DNA of 64,000 nt from an uncultured Bacteroidota bacterium (lineage in GTDB: Bacteria; Bacteroidota; Bacteroidia; Flavobacteriales; Flavobacteriaceae): NCBI GenBank assembly GCA_902520835.1, contig CABYPD010000004.1:1-64000 (forward strand). The letters run 5' to 3'. The number at the start of each line of letters is the position of its first letter. The stretch's first letter is position 1. The position numbers and the translations under genes are program-made. Below, one piece after another: positions 17,559 through 26,089 of this stretch. Under the pieces are notes generated by a model. It did no database searches, had not been told where the DNA came from, and saw nothing but the letters and a program-made list of their open reading frames with translations.

Positions 17559-19667
17559 ATGACACGTCACATTTCAAAATTACTGATCTTAATTTCCTTT
17601 ATTTCTTGTAACATGATAGATAGAGTTCCTTCAGCACAAAAAATTAAAAAAGAGTTAATAGCTCATAAAGATATTAGAATAGATAATTATTATTGGCTCA
17701 ATGATAAAAATGACAAAAATGTCATTAAATATTTAAATGATGAAAATAATTTCACTCAAAAAACATTAAAAAATACTGAAGATTTACAACAGATTTTATT
17801 TGATGAAATGAAATCAAGAATAAAAGAAGATGACAAGTCTGTTCCATATTTTTTTAATGAATATTGGTATATAAAAAGGTTTGAAAAAGGAAAAGACTAT
17901 CCAATTTATTCCAGAAAATATAAAAGCTTAGATAATGAAGAAGAAATATTACTTGATGTAAATAAATTGGCATCAAAGCATGCTTATTATAGTGTTGGTA
18001 GTATTAGTGTTAGTCCAAATAATAAAATATTAGCATATAGTTTTGACACACTTTCTCGAAGATTATACTCAATAAAATTTTTAGAATTAAAAACAAAAAA
18101 ACAGTTTAAAGAAACTATTAAAAATACTACTGGTTCTATTACTTGGGCAAATGATAATAAAACAATTTTTTATTCAAAAAAAGAAGATAAAACTTTGAGA
18201 GTAAACAAAATTTATAGACATCAATTAAATTCAGATATCAAGAATGACATATTAGTATTTGAGGAAAAAGATGATCAGTTTAGTACTGGAGTTTATAAAA
18301 CTAAGTCACAAGAATTTTTAATTATTGCATCAAGAAGTACTTTAACTTCAGAAATGAGATTTCTAAATGCAAATACACCTGATGATGAATTTAAACTATT
18401 TGCAAAAAGGGAGAAAAACCATGAGTATAGTATAAATCACTTTGGCGATAGTTTTTACATATTAACAAATTCTGAAAATTCTAAAAACTTTAGGATTATG
18501 CGTTGTTCTGTGAAAGATACTTCCATATCAAGTTGGGAAGAAATTATACCACACAGTAAAGAAATTTTAATTGAAGATATTGAACTATTTGATGAATATT
18601 TTGTCATTTCTGAAAGAGAAAAAGGATTAGTGAAATTCAGAATTAAAAAATGGAAAACAAACGATGAATTCTATCTTCCTTTTGAAGGAGAAACATATAA
18701 TGCCTCGTTGGGTATAAATCTCGATTTCAAATCGAAAAAACTAAGATATAACTTTACCTCTTTAACTAACCCTTCTTCTGTAATTGAATATGATATGTCT
18801 AAAAAATCAAAGAATATTTTAAAAACACAAGAAGTAGTAGATAAAAATTTTAAATCAACTAATTATGAATCTAAGCGTGTTTGGGCCATTTCTCATGATG
18901 GAACAAGAGTTCCGATCTCTATCGTAAAAAGAAAAGAGACTGTTTATGGTGAAGACACTCCTCTTCTTTTATATGGGTACGGCTCGTATGGGATAACCAT
19001 TGACCCATATTTTTCATCAACAAGATTAAGTTTACTAGACAGAGGATTTGTATTTGCGATTGCTCATGTAAGAGGAAGTGAATATTTAGGAAGAGATTGG
19101 TATGAGAATGGTAAATTATTAAAAAAGAAAAATACATTTTTTGATTTTATTTCCTCAGCAAAATATTTAATAAGTGAGCAATATACATCTAGTAAAAATC
19201 TTTACGCAATGGGAGGCTCAGCAGGTGGCTTATTAATGGGAGCCGTAATAAATATGGAACCTGAATTATTTAATGGAGTTATTGCAACTGTACCATTTGT
19301 AGATGTCATGACAACTATGCTAGATGAATCTATTCCATTAACAACACTTGAGTATGATGAGTGGGGTAATCCAAATGATTTAGAATTTTATAACTATATG
19401 CTATCCTACTCACCATATGATAATGTTTCTAATCTTAATTATCCGAATCTACTTATTACAACTGGACTTCATGATTCACAAGTACAATATTGGGAGCCTG
19501 CAAAATGGATTGCAAAACTTAGAGATTATAATTTTTCAAAAAATCATCTCTTACTCCACACAAACATGGATACTGGCCATGGAGGTGCATCAGGAAGATT
19601 CAATGCATTAAAAGAAATTGCAATGGAATATGCTTTTCTTATTGGTTTAGAACAAAAGCTATTCTGA
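17559..19667 (+). CDS. Prolyl oligopeptidase family S9A peptidase (oligopeptidase B-like), lipoprotein
   Basis: A lipobox (LISFISC) is followed by the oligopeptidase B N-terminal signature 'DNYYWLNDKND...VIKYLNDENNF', a beta-propeller, and the alpha/beta hydrolase domain with nucleophile Ser554 in 'MGGSAGGLLMG', Asp in 'GLHDSQVQYWEP' and His in 'DTGHGGASGR'. Length 702 is typical. Oligopeptidase B cleaves short peptides after basic residues. Location would be periplasmic or outer-membrane. The 3' end overlaps the convergent gene by nine bases. Confidence 0.9.
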   Translation: MTRHISKLLILISFISCNMIDRVPSAQKIKKELIAHKDIRIDNYYWLNDKNDKNVIKYLNDENNFTQKTLKNTEDLQQILFDEMKSRIKEDDKSVPYFFNEYWYIKRFEKGKDYPIYSRKYKSLDNEEEILLDVNKLASKHAYYSVGSISVSPNNKILAYSFDTLSRRLYSIKFLELKTKKQFKETIKNTTGSITWANDNKTIFYSKKEDKTLRVNKIYRHQLNSDIKNDILVFEEKDDQFSTGVYKTKSQEFLIIASRSTLTSEMRFLNANTPDDEFKLFAKREKNHEYSINHFGDSFYILTNSENSKNFRIMRCSVKDTSISSWEEIIPHSKEILIEDIELFDEYFVISEREKGLVKFRIKKWKTNDEFYLPFEGETYNASLGINLDFKSKKLRYNFTSLTNPSSVIEYDMSKKSKNILKTQEVVDKNFKSTNYESKRVWAISHDGTRVPISIVKRKETVYGEDTPLLLYGYGSYGITIDPYFSSTRLSLLDRGFVFAIAHVRGSEYLGRDWYENGKLLKKKNTFFDFISSAKYLISEQYTSSKNLYAMGGSAGGLLMGAVINMEPELFNGVIATVPFVDVMTTMLDESIPLTTLEYDEWGNPNDLEFYNYMLSYSPYDNVSNLNYPNLLITTGLHDSQVQYWEPAKWIAKLRDYNFSKNHLLLHTNMDTGHGGASGRFNALKEIAMEYAFLIGLEQKLF

Positions 19668-20516
19668 CTCAGCTAAAATTCTAAGAAGATCTATAAATAA
19701 ATTTATAATATCGAGATATAAGTTTACGGCAATATCAATTGCTGTTGACCAAGATGAATCACCAGCTGCAATTGCTTTTTCCAATCGATTAAAATCATAA
19801 ATTAAATAAAGAGTAAAAATAATTACACCTGCATAAGCTTGTAATAATCTTCTTCTTTTAGATTTAAAGTAAAAAGCATTCAAAAATTCCATAATAATTA
19901 ATGCAAAAAGGCATATAAATAAAATAGGGCCTAAAAAACCAAAATCATAATCAAATGAAAAATTAATTAAAGCAGTTAGTAGAACAGCTAGGGTTGTACC
20001 AATTAAAGCTTGAAAAACAATATTTTGCCATTCTTGATTATATCTGTCATGGGGTAGAATATTTTTTTCAAAATCATCTTTTAATTTTCTAAATTCTTCT
20101 GATTCTCTTTCAAAAATTTTTTCAGGAGAATGTTTGAAGTAATAAACCGTATGTTTTTCTTCTTTTGTACCAAAAAATTTTTCGATGTTGGATTTTTCAA
20201 CTTTTGCGACAGATTTAGAAACAACCTGTTTTGATTTTAAATATTTTCTAAACTTAAAATTTTCTCCTATGTATGCTATTGTTGGTCCTAGAGACCATCC
20301 CATGAATAAAGAAAAAATTCCAATAAAAATTATATTAATTGGGTAAGTTTCTGCATTAAACATTACGAGAAATAACATTAAAAAACTACCTCCAACTGTA
20401 ATAAACGTTTCTAAAGGTGTTTCAAAAGCTTTATTGATTCTAGCTGTAAATGTTGTTAGAACTAACATGCCGCCAAGAATCATAAAAGTTCTTGATAACA
20501 ATAAGTTTGAATCCAT
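19659..20516 (-). CDS. Bax inhibitor-1 family membrane protein with large hydrophilic insertion
   Basis: The N-terminus (MDSNLLLSRTFMILGGMLVL) and the C-terminal block 'LIYDFNRLEKAIAAG' followed by 'AVNLYLDIINLFIDLLRIL' are the BI-1/YccA signature. Between the third and fourth membrane helices lies a charged, probably coiled segment of about 80 residues (roughly 88-168, 'KYLKSKQVVSKS...FEKNILPHDRYNQEWQN') that ordinary BI-1 proteins of about 220-235 residues lack. BI-1 proteins act as pH-sensitive calcium leak channels or as FtsH modulators. The insertion might be a cytosolic partner-binding domain. Confidence 0.78.
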   Translation of the reverse strand: MDSNLLLSRTFMILGGMLVLTTFTARINKAFETPLETFITVGGSFLMLFLVMFNAETYPINIIFIGIFSLFMGWSLGPTIAYIGENFKFRKYLKSKQVVSKSVAKVEKSNIEKFFGTKEEKHTVYYFKHSPEKIFERESEEFRKLKDDFEKNILPHDRYNQEWQNIVFQALIGTTLAVLLTALINFSFDYDFGFLGPILFICLFALIIMEFLNAFYFKSKRRRLLQAYAGVIIFTLYLIYDFNRLEKAIAAGDSSWSTAIDIAVNLYLDIINLFIDLLRILAESE

Positions 20517-20582
20517 AATAAAAATTTAATAAAAACTCTTTAATTTTAAAAATATTCTTTATGTGAATATTAACTTGTAATT

Positions 20583-22121
20583 ATGAAAAAATTATACTCA
20601 CTAATAATATCAATATTATTGATTTCATGTAGTAATGGAATTGAAAAACCTAGAATTGGTATAGCTGGTATAGCTATTGAATCTAGTAGTTTTTCACCTG
20701 CAAGGACGACTATTAATGACTTTAATATTAAAACAAATGAAGATATTTTTTCAAGTTATTCTTTTTTTAATGCTAACTATGAAAACAAAGCTAAATGGTT
20801 TCCCACAATGCGAGCACGGGCATTGCCTGGTGGAATTGTAACCAGAGAATCATATGAGATAATGGTTAACCAAATTCTTGAAATGACAAAAAAAACATTA
20901 CCATTAGATGGGTTATTTTTTGATATACATGGAGCTATGAATGTTGAGGGAATGAATGATCCTGAAGGTGATTTCATTAATAGATTACGTGAGGTTATAG
21001 GTGAAAAAACAATTATATCTACTTCAATGGATTCTCATGGTAATGTGTCTAAACTATTGGCCGAACATTCTGATTTAATTACTTGTTACAGGATGGCTCC
21101 TCATGAGGATGCTATGGAATCAAAACAACGAGCATTAGATAATTTAATTGAAAGGTTAACTTCTGGAAAAGGAAAACCAAAATATAAGGCTTGGATTCCT
21201 GTACCAATATTGCTGCCAGGTGAGCAAACAAGCACAAGGGTTGATCCTGGAAAAACCTTATATAGTAAGGTAGCTCCAATGACTGAGAAAAAAGGGGTTA
21301 TTGACGCTGCAATATGGGTTGGTTATGCTTGGGGAGATGCACCAAGAAATCATGCAGTTGTAATGGCATATGGTGACAATAAAATTGAAGTAGTTGAAAG
21401 TGCAGAAGAACTAGCTAATGATTTTTGGAATTTTAGACATGATTTTGATTTTGTTGCTCCTACTACAGACTTAAGTAGTGCATTTAATCAAGCCTTTGAT
21501 TATTTAAAAATGAGAAAAAATAATAAACCTTTTATAATTAGTGATATGGGTGATAATCCTACAGCAGGAGGTGCTGGTGATGTAACTTGGACTCTAGATA
21601 AAATATTAAAAATGAAAGAGTTTAAACAAAAAAATGGACCCAGTTTAATTTATGCCTCAATCCCAGGACCTAATCTAATTTCAAATGCCATTAAAGCTGG
21701 TATTGGTAATCATGTAGAAGGAATAGTTGGTGCTGAGGTAGACAGTAGATATTCCCCACCAATTAGAATTAAAGGTGTCGTTCATTCTTTAAAAAAAGGG
21801 GATCGAAATGCTGAATATGAAGCAGTAATTAAAGTGAATAATGTTTTTGTAATTGTAACAAAAAAAAGAAAACCTTATCATTATATTTCAGATTTTACAG
21901 ATATAAATTTAGATCCAAAAAATTCAGATTTATTGGTTGTAAAAATTGGCTATTTAGTTCCAGAACTTTATGATATTCGTGGAGATTGGGTAATGGCATT
22001 GACACCTGGAGGTGTTGATCAAGATTTAGAAAGATTAGGTTATAAAAATATAATAAGGCCGATGTATCCACTAGATAAGGAAATGGAAGATCCAGATTTA
22101 TCAGCAAGATTGATTAATTAA
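20583..22121 (+). CDS. M81 family metallopeptidase (MlrC-like), lipoprotein
   Basis: A lipobox (ISILLISC) precedes 'PRIGIAGIAIESSSFSPARTTINDF', the family opening, then 'LFFDIHGAMNVEGMNDPEGDFINRLREVIG' and 'ISTSMDSHGNVS', with the conserved Asp-His metal ligands, and C-terminal 'DVTWTLDKIL' and 'IKGVVHSL'. M81 proteins include microcystinase C, which degrades linear microcystin, and DUF1485-type hydrolases in environmental bacteria. The true substrate here is unknown. It leads a co-directional run of seven genes to 25995. Confidence 0.85.
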   Translation: MKKLYSLIISILLISCSNGIEKPRIGIAGIAIESSSFSPARTTINDFNIKTNEDIFSSYSFFNANYENKAKWFPTMRARALPGGIVTRESYEIMVNQILEMTKKTLPLDGLFFDIHGAMNVEGMNDPEGDFINRLREVIGEKTIISTSMDSHGNVSKLLAEHSDLITCYRMAPHEDAMESKQRALDNLIERLTSGKGKPKYKAWIPVPILLPGEQTSTRVDPGKTLYSKVAPMTEKKGVIDAAIWVGYAWGDAPRNHAVVMAYGDNKIEVVESAEELANDFWNFRHDFDFVAPTTDLSSAFNQAFDYLKMRKNNKPFIISDMGDNPTAGGAGDVTWTLDKILKMKEFKQKNGPSLIYASIPGPNLISNAIKAGIGNHVEGIVGAEVDSRYSPPIRIKGVVHSLKKGDRNAEYEAVIKVNNVFVIVTKKRKPYHYISDFTDINLDPKNSDLLVVKIGYLVPELYDIRGDWVMALTPGGVDQDLERLGYKNIIRPMYPLDKEMEDPDLSARLIN

Positions 22122-22135
22122 GATCAAAATTACCA

Positions 22136-22558
22136 ATGAAAATAAAACTTAAAAATATTTATGACTCACATTCAATAATTGAAAATGAAACAGGTAATTC
22201 AATTTTAATTGATGATAAAACATCTCAAAATCCAAAAGGTGTGTCTCCCATGGAACTTCTTTTGATGGGAGTTGCAGGGTGTAGTAGTATAGACATAATT
22301 TCCATATTAAAAAAACAAAAACAAAAATTTGAAAAGTTAACAATTGAGGTTGAAGGAATTAGGGAAGAAGGTGAATTACCAGCTTTATTTCAAAAAATAC
22401 ATTCTAAAATAAAATTTGATGGAAATATTGATGAAAAAAAAGCTTTTCGCGCATGTGAACTTTCTTTTACAAAATATTGTTCTGTTTCAAAAACACTTGA
22501 AGCAACAGCTGATATCACTTTTTCAGTTTACATAAACAATAAAAAGGTTTTAACTTAA
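22136..22558 (+). CDS. OsmC family peroxiredoxin-like protein
   Basis: The 140-residue protein has the two redox-active cysteines of OsmC/Ohr proteins: Cys49 in 'MELLLMGVAGCSSIDII' and the second in 'ACELSFTKYCSVSKT', with the typical 'NPKGVSPMELL' lead-in. OsmC proteins reduce organic hydroperoxides as dimers. It follows the M81 gene by 14 bases. Confidence 0.88.
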   Translation: MKIKLKNIYDSHSIIENETGNSILIDDKTSQNPKGVSPMELLLMGVAGCSSIDIISILKKQKQKFEKLTIEVEGIREEGELPALFQKIHSKIKFDGNIDEKKAFRACELSFTKYCSVSKTLEATADITFSVYINNKKVLT

Positions 22559-22597
22559 AATACATTTAAGTTTTGTAATTTCAAGTATTTTGTTCAA

Positions 22598-22909
22598 ATG
22601 AATTTAAGAAGTATCGAAGAAAAAGAATTTTTTCCTGGATTTAAAGGGAAATTTGTTCATGGAAAAAGTATTAGTTGGGCTTTTTGGGATGTTAAAAAAG
22701 GAGCTAAAGTAGATTTACACAAACATTATCATGAGCAAATCATGCATGTAATTGATGGAGAATTTGAATTTACATTAAGTGATGAAACAAAAATATACAG
22801 GTCTGGTGATATTGTTTTAATACCTTCAAATATTGAACATTCTGGCACTGCCCTCACAGATTGTAAACTAATGGATGTTTTTAGCCCAGCAAGAGAAGAA
22901 TATAAATGA
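22598..22909 (+). CDS. Cupin domain protein
   Basis: The 103-residue protein is a single cupin: 'VDLHKHYHEQIMHVIDGEFEFTLSDETKIYRSGDIVLIPSNIEHSG', with motif 1 (H-x-H-x4-E, G) and motif 2 (G-D-x4-P-x3-H) intact, so it should bind a metal. Substrate is unknown. Its last four bases overlap the next start (ATGA), implying coupling to the short-chain dehydrogenase. Confidence 0.85.
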   Translation: MNLRSIEEKEFFPGFKGKFVHGKSISWAFWDVKKGAKVDLHKHYHEQIMHVIDGEFEFTLSDETKIYRSGDIVLIPSNIEHSGTALTDCKLMDVFSPAREEYK

Positions 22910-23691
22910 ACATATCATTAAAAGGAAAAAGCGCTCTAATTGGAGGAAGCTCTAGAGGTTTAGGATTAGCAGTTGCAAATCAATTAGCGCATTCTGGAGC
23001 AAATGTTACATTAATGTCTAGAAATGAAAAAAAGCTAAAAGAGCTTGTCGAAATTTTAGAGGATAAAACTGGAATAAAACACAATTATATTAAAGTTGAT
23101 TTTAATGATTTTGATTCATATAAAAAAATTATTAAGTCTTATGTAAAAAAAAATCCAATTGATATTTTAATAAATAATACGCAAGGACCGATATCGGGAG
23201 ATATAAATAATTTGTCCATTAAAGATTATCAAAAAGCATTTGATCTATTGTTTAAGTCTGTAGTATTTACTACAATGTTAGTTCTTCCATTTATGAAAAA
23301 AAATAATTGGGGAAGGATTCTAAATATGACTTCAATTTCAATTAAAGAACCTCTGAGTTATTTAGCTTTATCAAATACTATTAGATCATCAGTAGCTACA
23401 TGGGGGAAGACACTTGCTAATGATGTTGCTATAAATAATATAACAGTAAATAACATATTAACAGGATATTTTAAAACTGAAAGGATTGAAGAACTTAATA
23501 TTGTAAAAGCAAAAAAATTAAATGTTTCCGTGGATAAAGTTTATGAACAAATTAAGAATCAAGTTCCAATGAAAAGAATTGGCAATCCAAAGGAGTTTGC
23601 ATATTTGGCTTCTTTTTTGTGTTCAGATAATGCGAATTATATAACTGGAATTAATATTCCAATTGATGGTGGATTGATAAAATCACTGTAA
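22906..23691 (+). CDS. Short-chain dehydrogenase/reductase-like protein lacking the usual Tyr-Lys pair
   Basis: The Rossmann motif is present ('ALIGGSSRGLGLAVANQLA') and the C-terminus ends in the classical 'NYITGINIPIDGGLI'. At the active site the expected Y-x3-K is replaced: the region reads 'SYLALSNTIRSSVATWGKTLA', with Leu in place of Tyr and Asn in place of Lys. A subgroup of ketoacyl-reductase-like SDRs with 'LSN..R' at this site is known, so this is a family trait and not a decayed gene. Catalysis may be altered. It is coupled to the cupin upstream. Confidence 0.82.
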   Translation: MNISLKGKSALIGGSSRGLGLAVANQLAHSGANVTLMSRNEKKLKELVEILEDKTGIKHNYIKVDFNDFDSYKKIIKSYVKKNPIDILINNTQGPISGDINNLSIKDYQKAFDLLFKSVVFTTMLVLPFMKKNNWGRILNMTSISIKEPLSYLALSNTIRSSVATWGKTLANDVAINNITVNNILTGYFKTERIEELNIVKAKKLNVSVDKVYEQIKNQVPMKRIGNPKEFAYLASFLCSDNANYITGINIPIDGGLIKSL

Positions 23692-23694
23692 AAA

Positions 23695-24315
23695 ATGATA
23701 GAAACAAAATCATTAAAATTTAGCTATGATGGAAAGTTTGTATTTGAATTTCCAGATATTAAACTTAAAGATGGTGAAAATTTACTTATTCTTGGAAATT
23801 CCGGGATAGGTAAATCAACGCTTCTTCACAACTTAGCAGGTATACTGACTCCTCAGTCTGGTTCCATAAAAATTTTTGGAAATGATATTTCTAAATTTTC
23901 CGAAATTGAAATTGATAAATTTAGAGGTGAAAATATTGGAATAATTTTTCAAAGACCTCACTTTGTAAATTCATTGACTGTCAAAGAAAATTTACAACTA
24001 GCTAAATATCTAGGAAAAAATTTAGAAGGTGACATAAAAGAAACTCTAAGTAGTTTAAAAATTTTAGATAAAATTGATAAAAAGCCTAATGATTTAAGTC
24101 AAGGTGAAAAGCAAAGAGTTTCGATTGCAATTGCAATTATTAACTCTCCAAAATTAATTCTTGCTGATGAACCAACATCCAGTCTTGATGATAGCAATTG
24201 TAATAATGTAGTTAATATTTTAAAAGAACAAGCATCAAAAAAAAATGCTCAACTAATTGTAATAACTCACGATAGTAGATTAAAAAAACATTTTAGAACA
24301 TCACTCCAACTATGA
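23695..24315 (+). CDS. ABC transporter ATP-binding protein (MacB/LolD type)
   Basis: Walker A 'LGNSGIGKSTLLHN', Q-loop 'IIFQRPHF', signature 'DLSQGEKQRVSIA', Walker B 'LILADEPTSSLD' and H-loop 'VITHDSRL' are all intact in 206 residues. It overlaps the permease gene by four bases and therefore energises it. ATPases of this branch pair with FtsX/MacB permeases that act on lipoproteins, peptides or, in the Vibrio zrg system, zinc uptake. Confidence 0.9.
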   Translation: MIETKSLKFSYDGKFVFEFPDIKLKDGENLLILGNSGIGKSTLLHNLAGILTPQSGSIKIFGNDISKFSEIEIDKFRGENIGIIFQRPHFVNSLTVKENLQLAKYLGKNLEGDIKETLSSLKILDKIDKKPNDLSQGEKQRVSIAIAIINSPKLILADEPTSSLDDSNCNNVVNILKEQASKKNAQLIVITHDSRLKKHFRTSLQL

Positions 24316-25568
24316 ATATTTTCAAGCTTAGCATAAAAAATATTTTTAATAGACCTTTAAGTTCTGTTCTAAGTGTAATTCTTTTATCACTCGGGGTTAG
24401 TATGATATCACTGCTCATTCTCATAAATACAGTTTTAAAAGAGCAAATGGATAACAATCTGAAAGGAATTGATATGGTAGTAGGTGCTAAAGGAAGTCCA
24501 CTCCAATTGATTTTATCTAGCGTATATCATGTTGATTCCCCAACCGGAAACATTCCACTAAATGAAGCTAAAGCGATTGAAAAAAATAAAATGGTTGGCA
24601 ATAGCGTTCCTTTACTATATGGAGATAATTTTAAAGGTTATAGAATTGTTGGTACTAATTCTAATTTTTTTGAATTATACAATTTAAAGATTAAAGCTGG
24701 TAATTATTTTAATAATTATTTTGAAGCAGTCATAGGCGCAAAGGTCGCTGAAAAATTAAATTTAAATCTTGGTGACGAATTTGTTAGCTCACATGGATTA
24801 AGAGAAACAGGTGAAACTCATGATGATAGCTCATTTATTGTGACTGGAATATTAGAATATTCAAATTCTGTAGCAGATAATTTGATTTTGACATCGCCTA
24901 ATAGTATATGGGAAATTCATGCAGATCATAATCACAGTGAACAAATTGATCATGATGATGAACATGATCACGATGAACATGATCACGATGAACATGATCA
25001 CGATGAACATGATCACGATAATGAAAGAGAAATTACTGCAATGCTAGTTAAGTTTAAAAGTCCAATGAATATTATTCAATTCCCAAGATATATTAATGAG
25101 CAAACTAATTTGCAATCTGCTGTTCCATCATATGAGATTTCTAGACTATTTAAACTTTTTGGATTCGGAATAGAAACAATTTCATTATTAGCATATTTGA
25201 TTATTATTGTTTCTGGTATAAGTATATTTATTACTTTGTTTAACTCGATGAAAGAAAGAAAATATGATTTGGCTTTAATAAGAACATTAGGGGGAACTAG
25301 AATTCAGTTGACTATGATGCTGATTTTTGAATCTTTATTTTTAACAATTTTTGGGTTTCTAATGGGTGTTTTTTTGAGCAGAATTGGTCTTCTTTTTATT
25401 TCAAATTTTATTGAAGCTAGCTTCAATTTTAGTTTAAATAATATTATCATAATAAATGAAGAATGGTGGTTATTTTTAATTTCTGTAATAATTGGTTTAG
25501 TTTCATGTTTAATTCCAAGCATTCAAGTGTACAAAATGGATATTTCAAAAATATTATCAAATGAGTAA
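24312..25568 (+). CDS. FtsX/MacB-type ABC permease with His/Asp-rich periplasmic loop
   Basis: The 418-residue permease has one N-terminal membrane helix ('PLSSVLSVILLSLGVSMISLLILINTVL'), a large periplasmic domain, and three C-terminal helices with the FtsX motif 'ERKYDLALIRTLGGTR'. Inside the periplasmic domain, near residues 205-236, sits an array of His, Asp and Glu made by tandem HDHDE units, a strong candidate site for Zn or another divalent metal. The gene overlaps both neighbours. Zinc transport is inferred from the loop and gene order, not shown. Confidence 0.87.
   Translation: MNIFKLSIKNIFNRPLSSVLSVILLSLGVSMISLLILINTVLKEQMDNNLKGIDMVVGAKGSPLQLILSSVYHVDSPTGNIPLNEAKAIEKNKMVGNSVPLLYGDNFKGYRIVGTNSNFFELYNLKIKAGNYFNNYFEAVIGAKVAEKLNLNLGDEFVSSHGLRETGETHDDSSFIVTGILEYSNSVADNLILTSPNSIWEIHADHNHSEQIDHDDEHDHDEHDHDEHDHDEHDHDNEREITAMLVKFKSPMNIIQFPRYINEQTNLQSAVPSYEISRLFKLFGFGIETISLLAYLIIIVSGISIFITLFNSMKERKYDLALIRTLGGTRIQLTMMLIFESLFLTIFGFLMGVFLSRIGLLFISNFIEASFNFSLNNIIIINEEWWLFLISVIIGLVSCLIPSIQVYKMDISKILSNE
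24961..25020 (+). repeat. Four tandem 15-bp repeats coding HDHDE units
   Basis: The unit AACATGATCACGATG occurs four times head to tail; the last copy differs in its final base. It is in frame within the permease gene, so copy-number change by slippage would lengthen or shorten the His/Asp loop without a frameshift. Confidence 0.93.
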
Positions 25569-25995
25569 ACTTTTAAATTTATTTTTTCTTTTAATCTCAT
25601 TCTCAGTTTTTTCGCAAATTAAAACCGATTGGATTGAATTGAGAGATGTTCATTATAAATCACAATATAATGAGGAATTTGACAGCTATTTTCAAGTACC
25701 TTTTTTTGGAAAAAATGTTGAAGCACTAAATAATAAGGAGGTAAAAATTACAGGTTACATGCTCACTTTAGCACCAGATGAAGGTGTTTATGTGCTTTCA
25801 CAAAACCCATATGCAGATTGTTTTTTCTGTGGCTATGGTGGACCTGAGACAGCAATAGAATTAGTACTAAAACCTGGACATGATGATTTTTTAATGGATG
25901 AACTAGTAACAGTAACGGGTACTTTGAAATTAATTTACGATGATATTACTAGTGGTGTTTACAGAATGATAAATGCAACTGCAATTAAAGAGTAA
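25561..25995 (+). CDS. Small secreted protein, possibly DUF3299-like, linked to the ABC system
   Basis: A signal peptide (MSKLLNLFFLLISFSVFSQ) precedes about 125 residues with 'VEALNNKEVKITGYMLTL...GVYVLSQNPYADCFFCGYGGPETAIEL' and 'ELVTVTGTLKL', an OB-like or DUF3299-like pattern with a C-F-F-C pair. The start overlaps the permease stop, so it is part of the same transcript. In Vibrio zinc-regulated zrg operons, as I recall, a small periplasmic protein of this kind accompanies an ABC permease and ATPase. The family call is tentative. Confidence 0.68.
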   Translation: MSKLLNLFFLLISFSVFSQIKTDWIELRDVHYKSQYNEEFDSYFQVPFFGKNVEALNNKEVKITGYMLTLAPDEGVYVLSQNPYADCFFCGYGGPETAIELVLKPGHDDFLMDELVTVTGTLKLIYDDITSGVYRMINATAIKE

Positions 25996-26089
25996 TTTTT
26001 AACTAAAATTAGTATCCAAATTAGGATTTCAAATCTTGTAATTTAAAAAAAATTATCGTAATATAAAGCTCTGATTTTAATCATGTTAT

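Noticed and set aside
24957-25025. Direct repeats resembling a CRISPR or satellite
   Set aside because: The repeats are contiguous 15-bp units in frame inside the permease gene with no spacers, so they code for the His/Asp loop.
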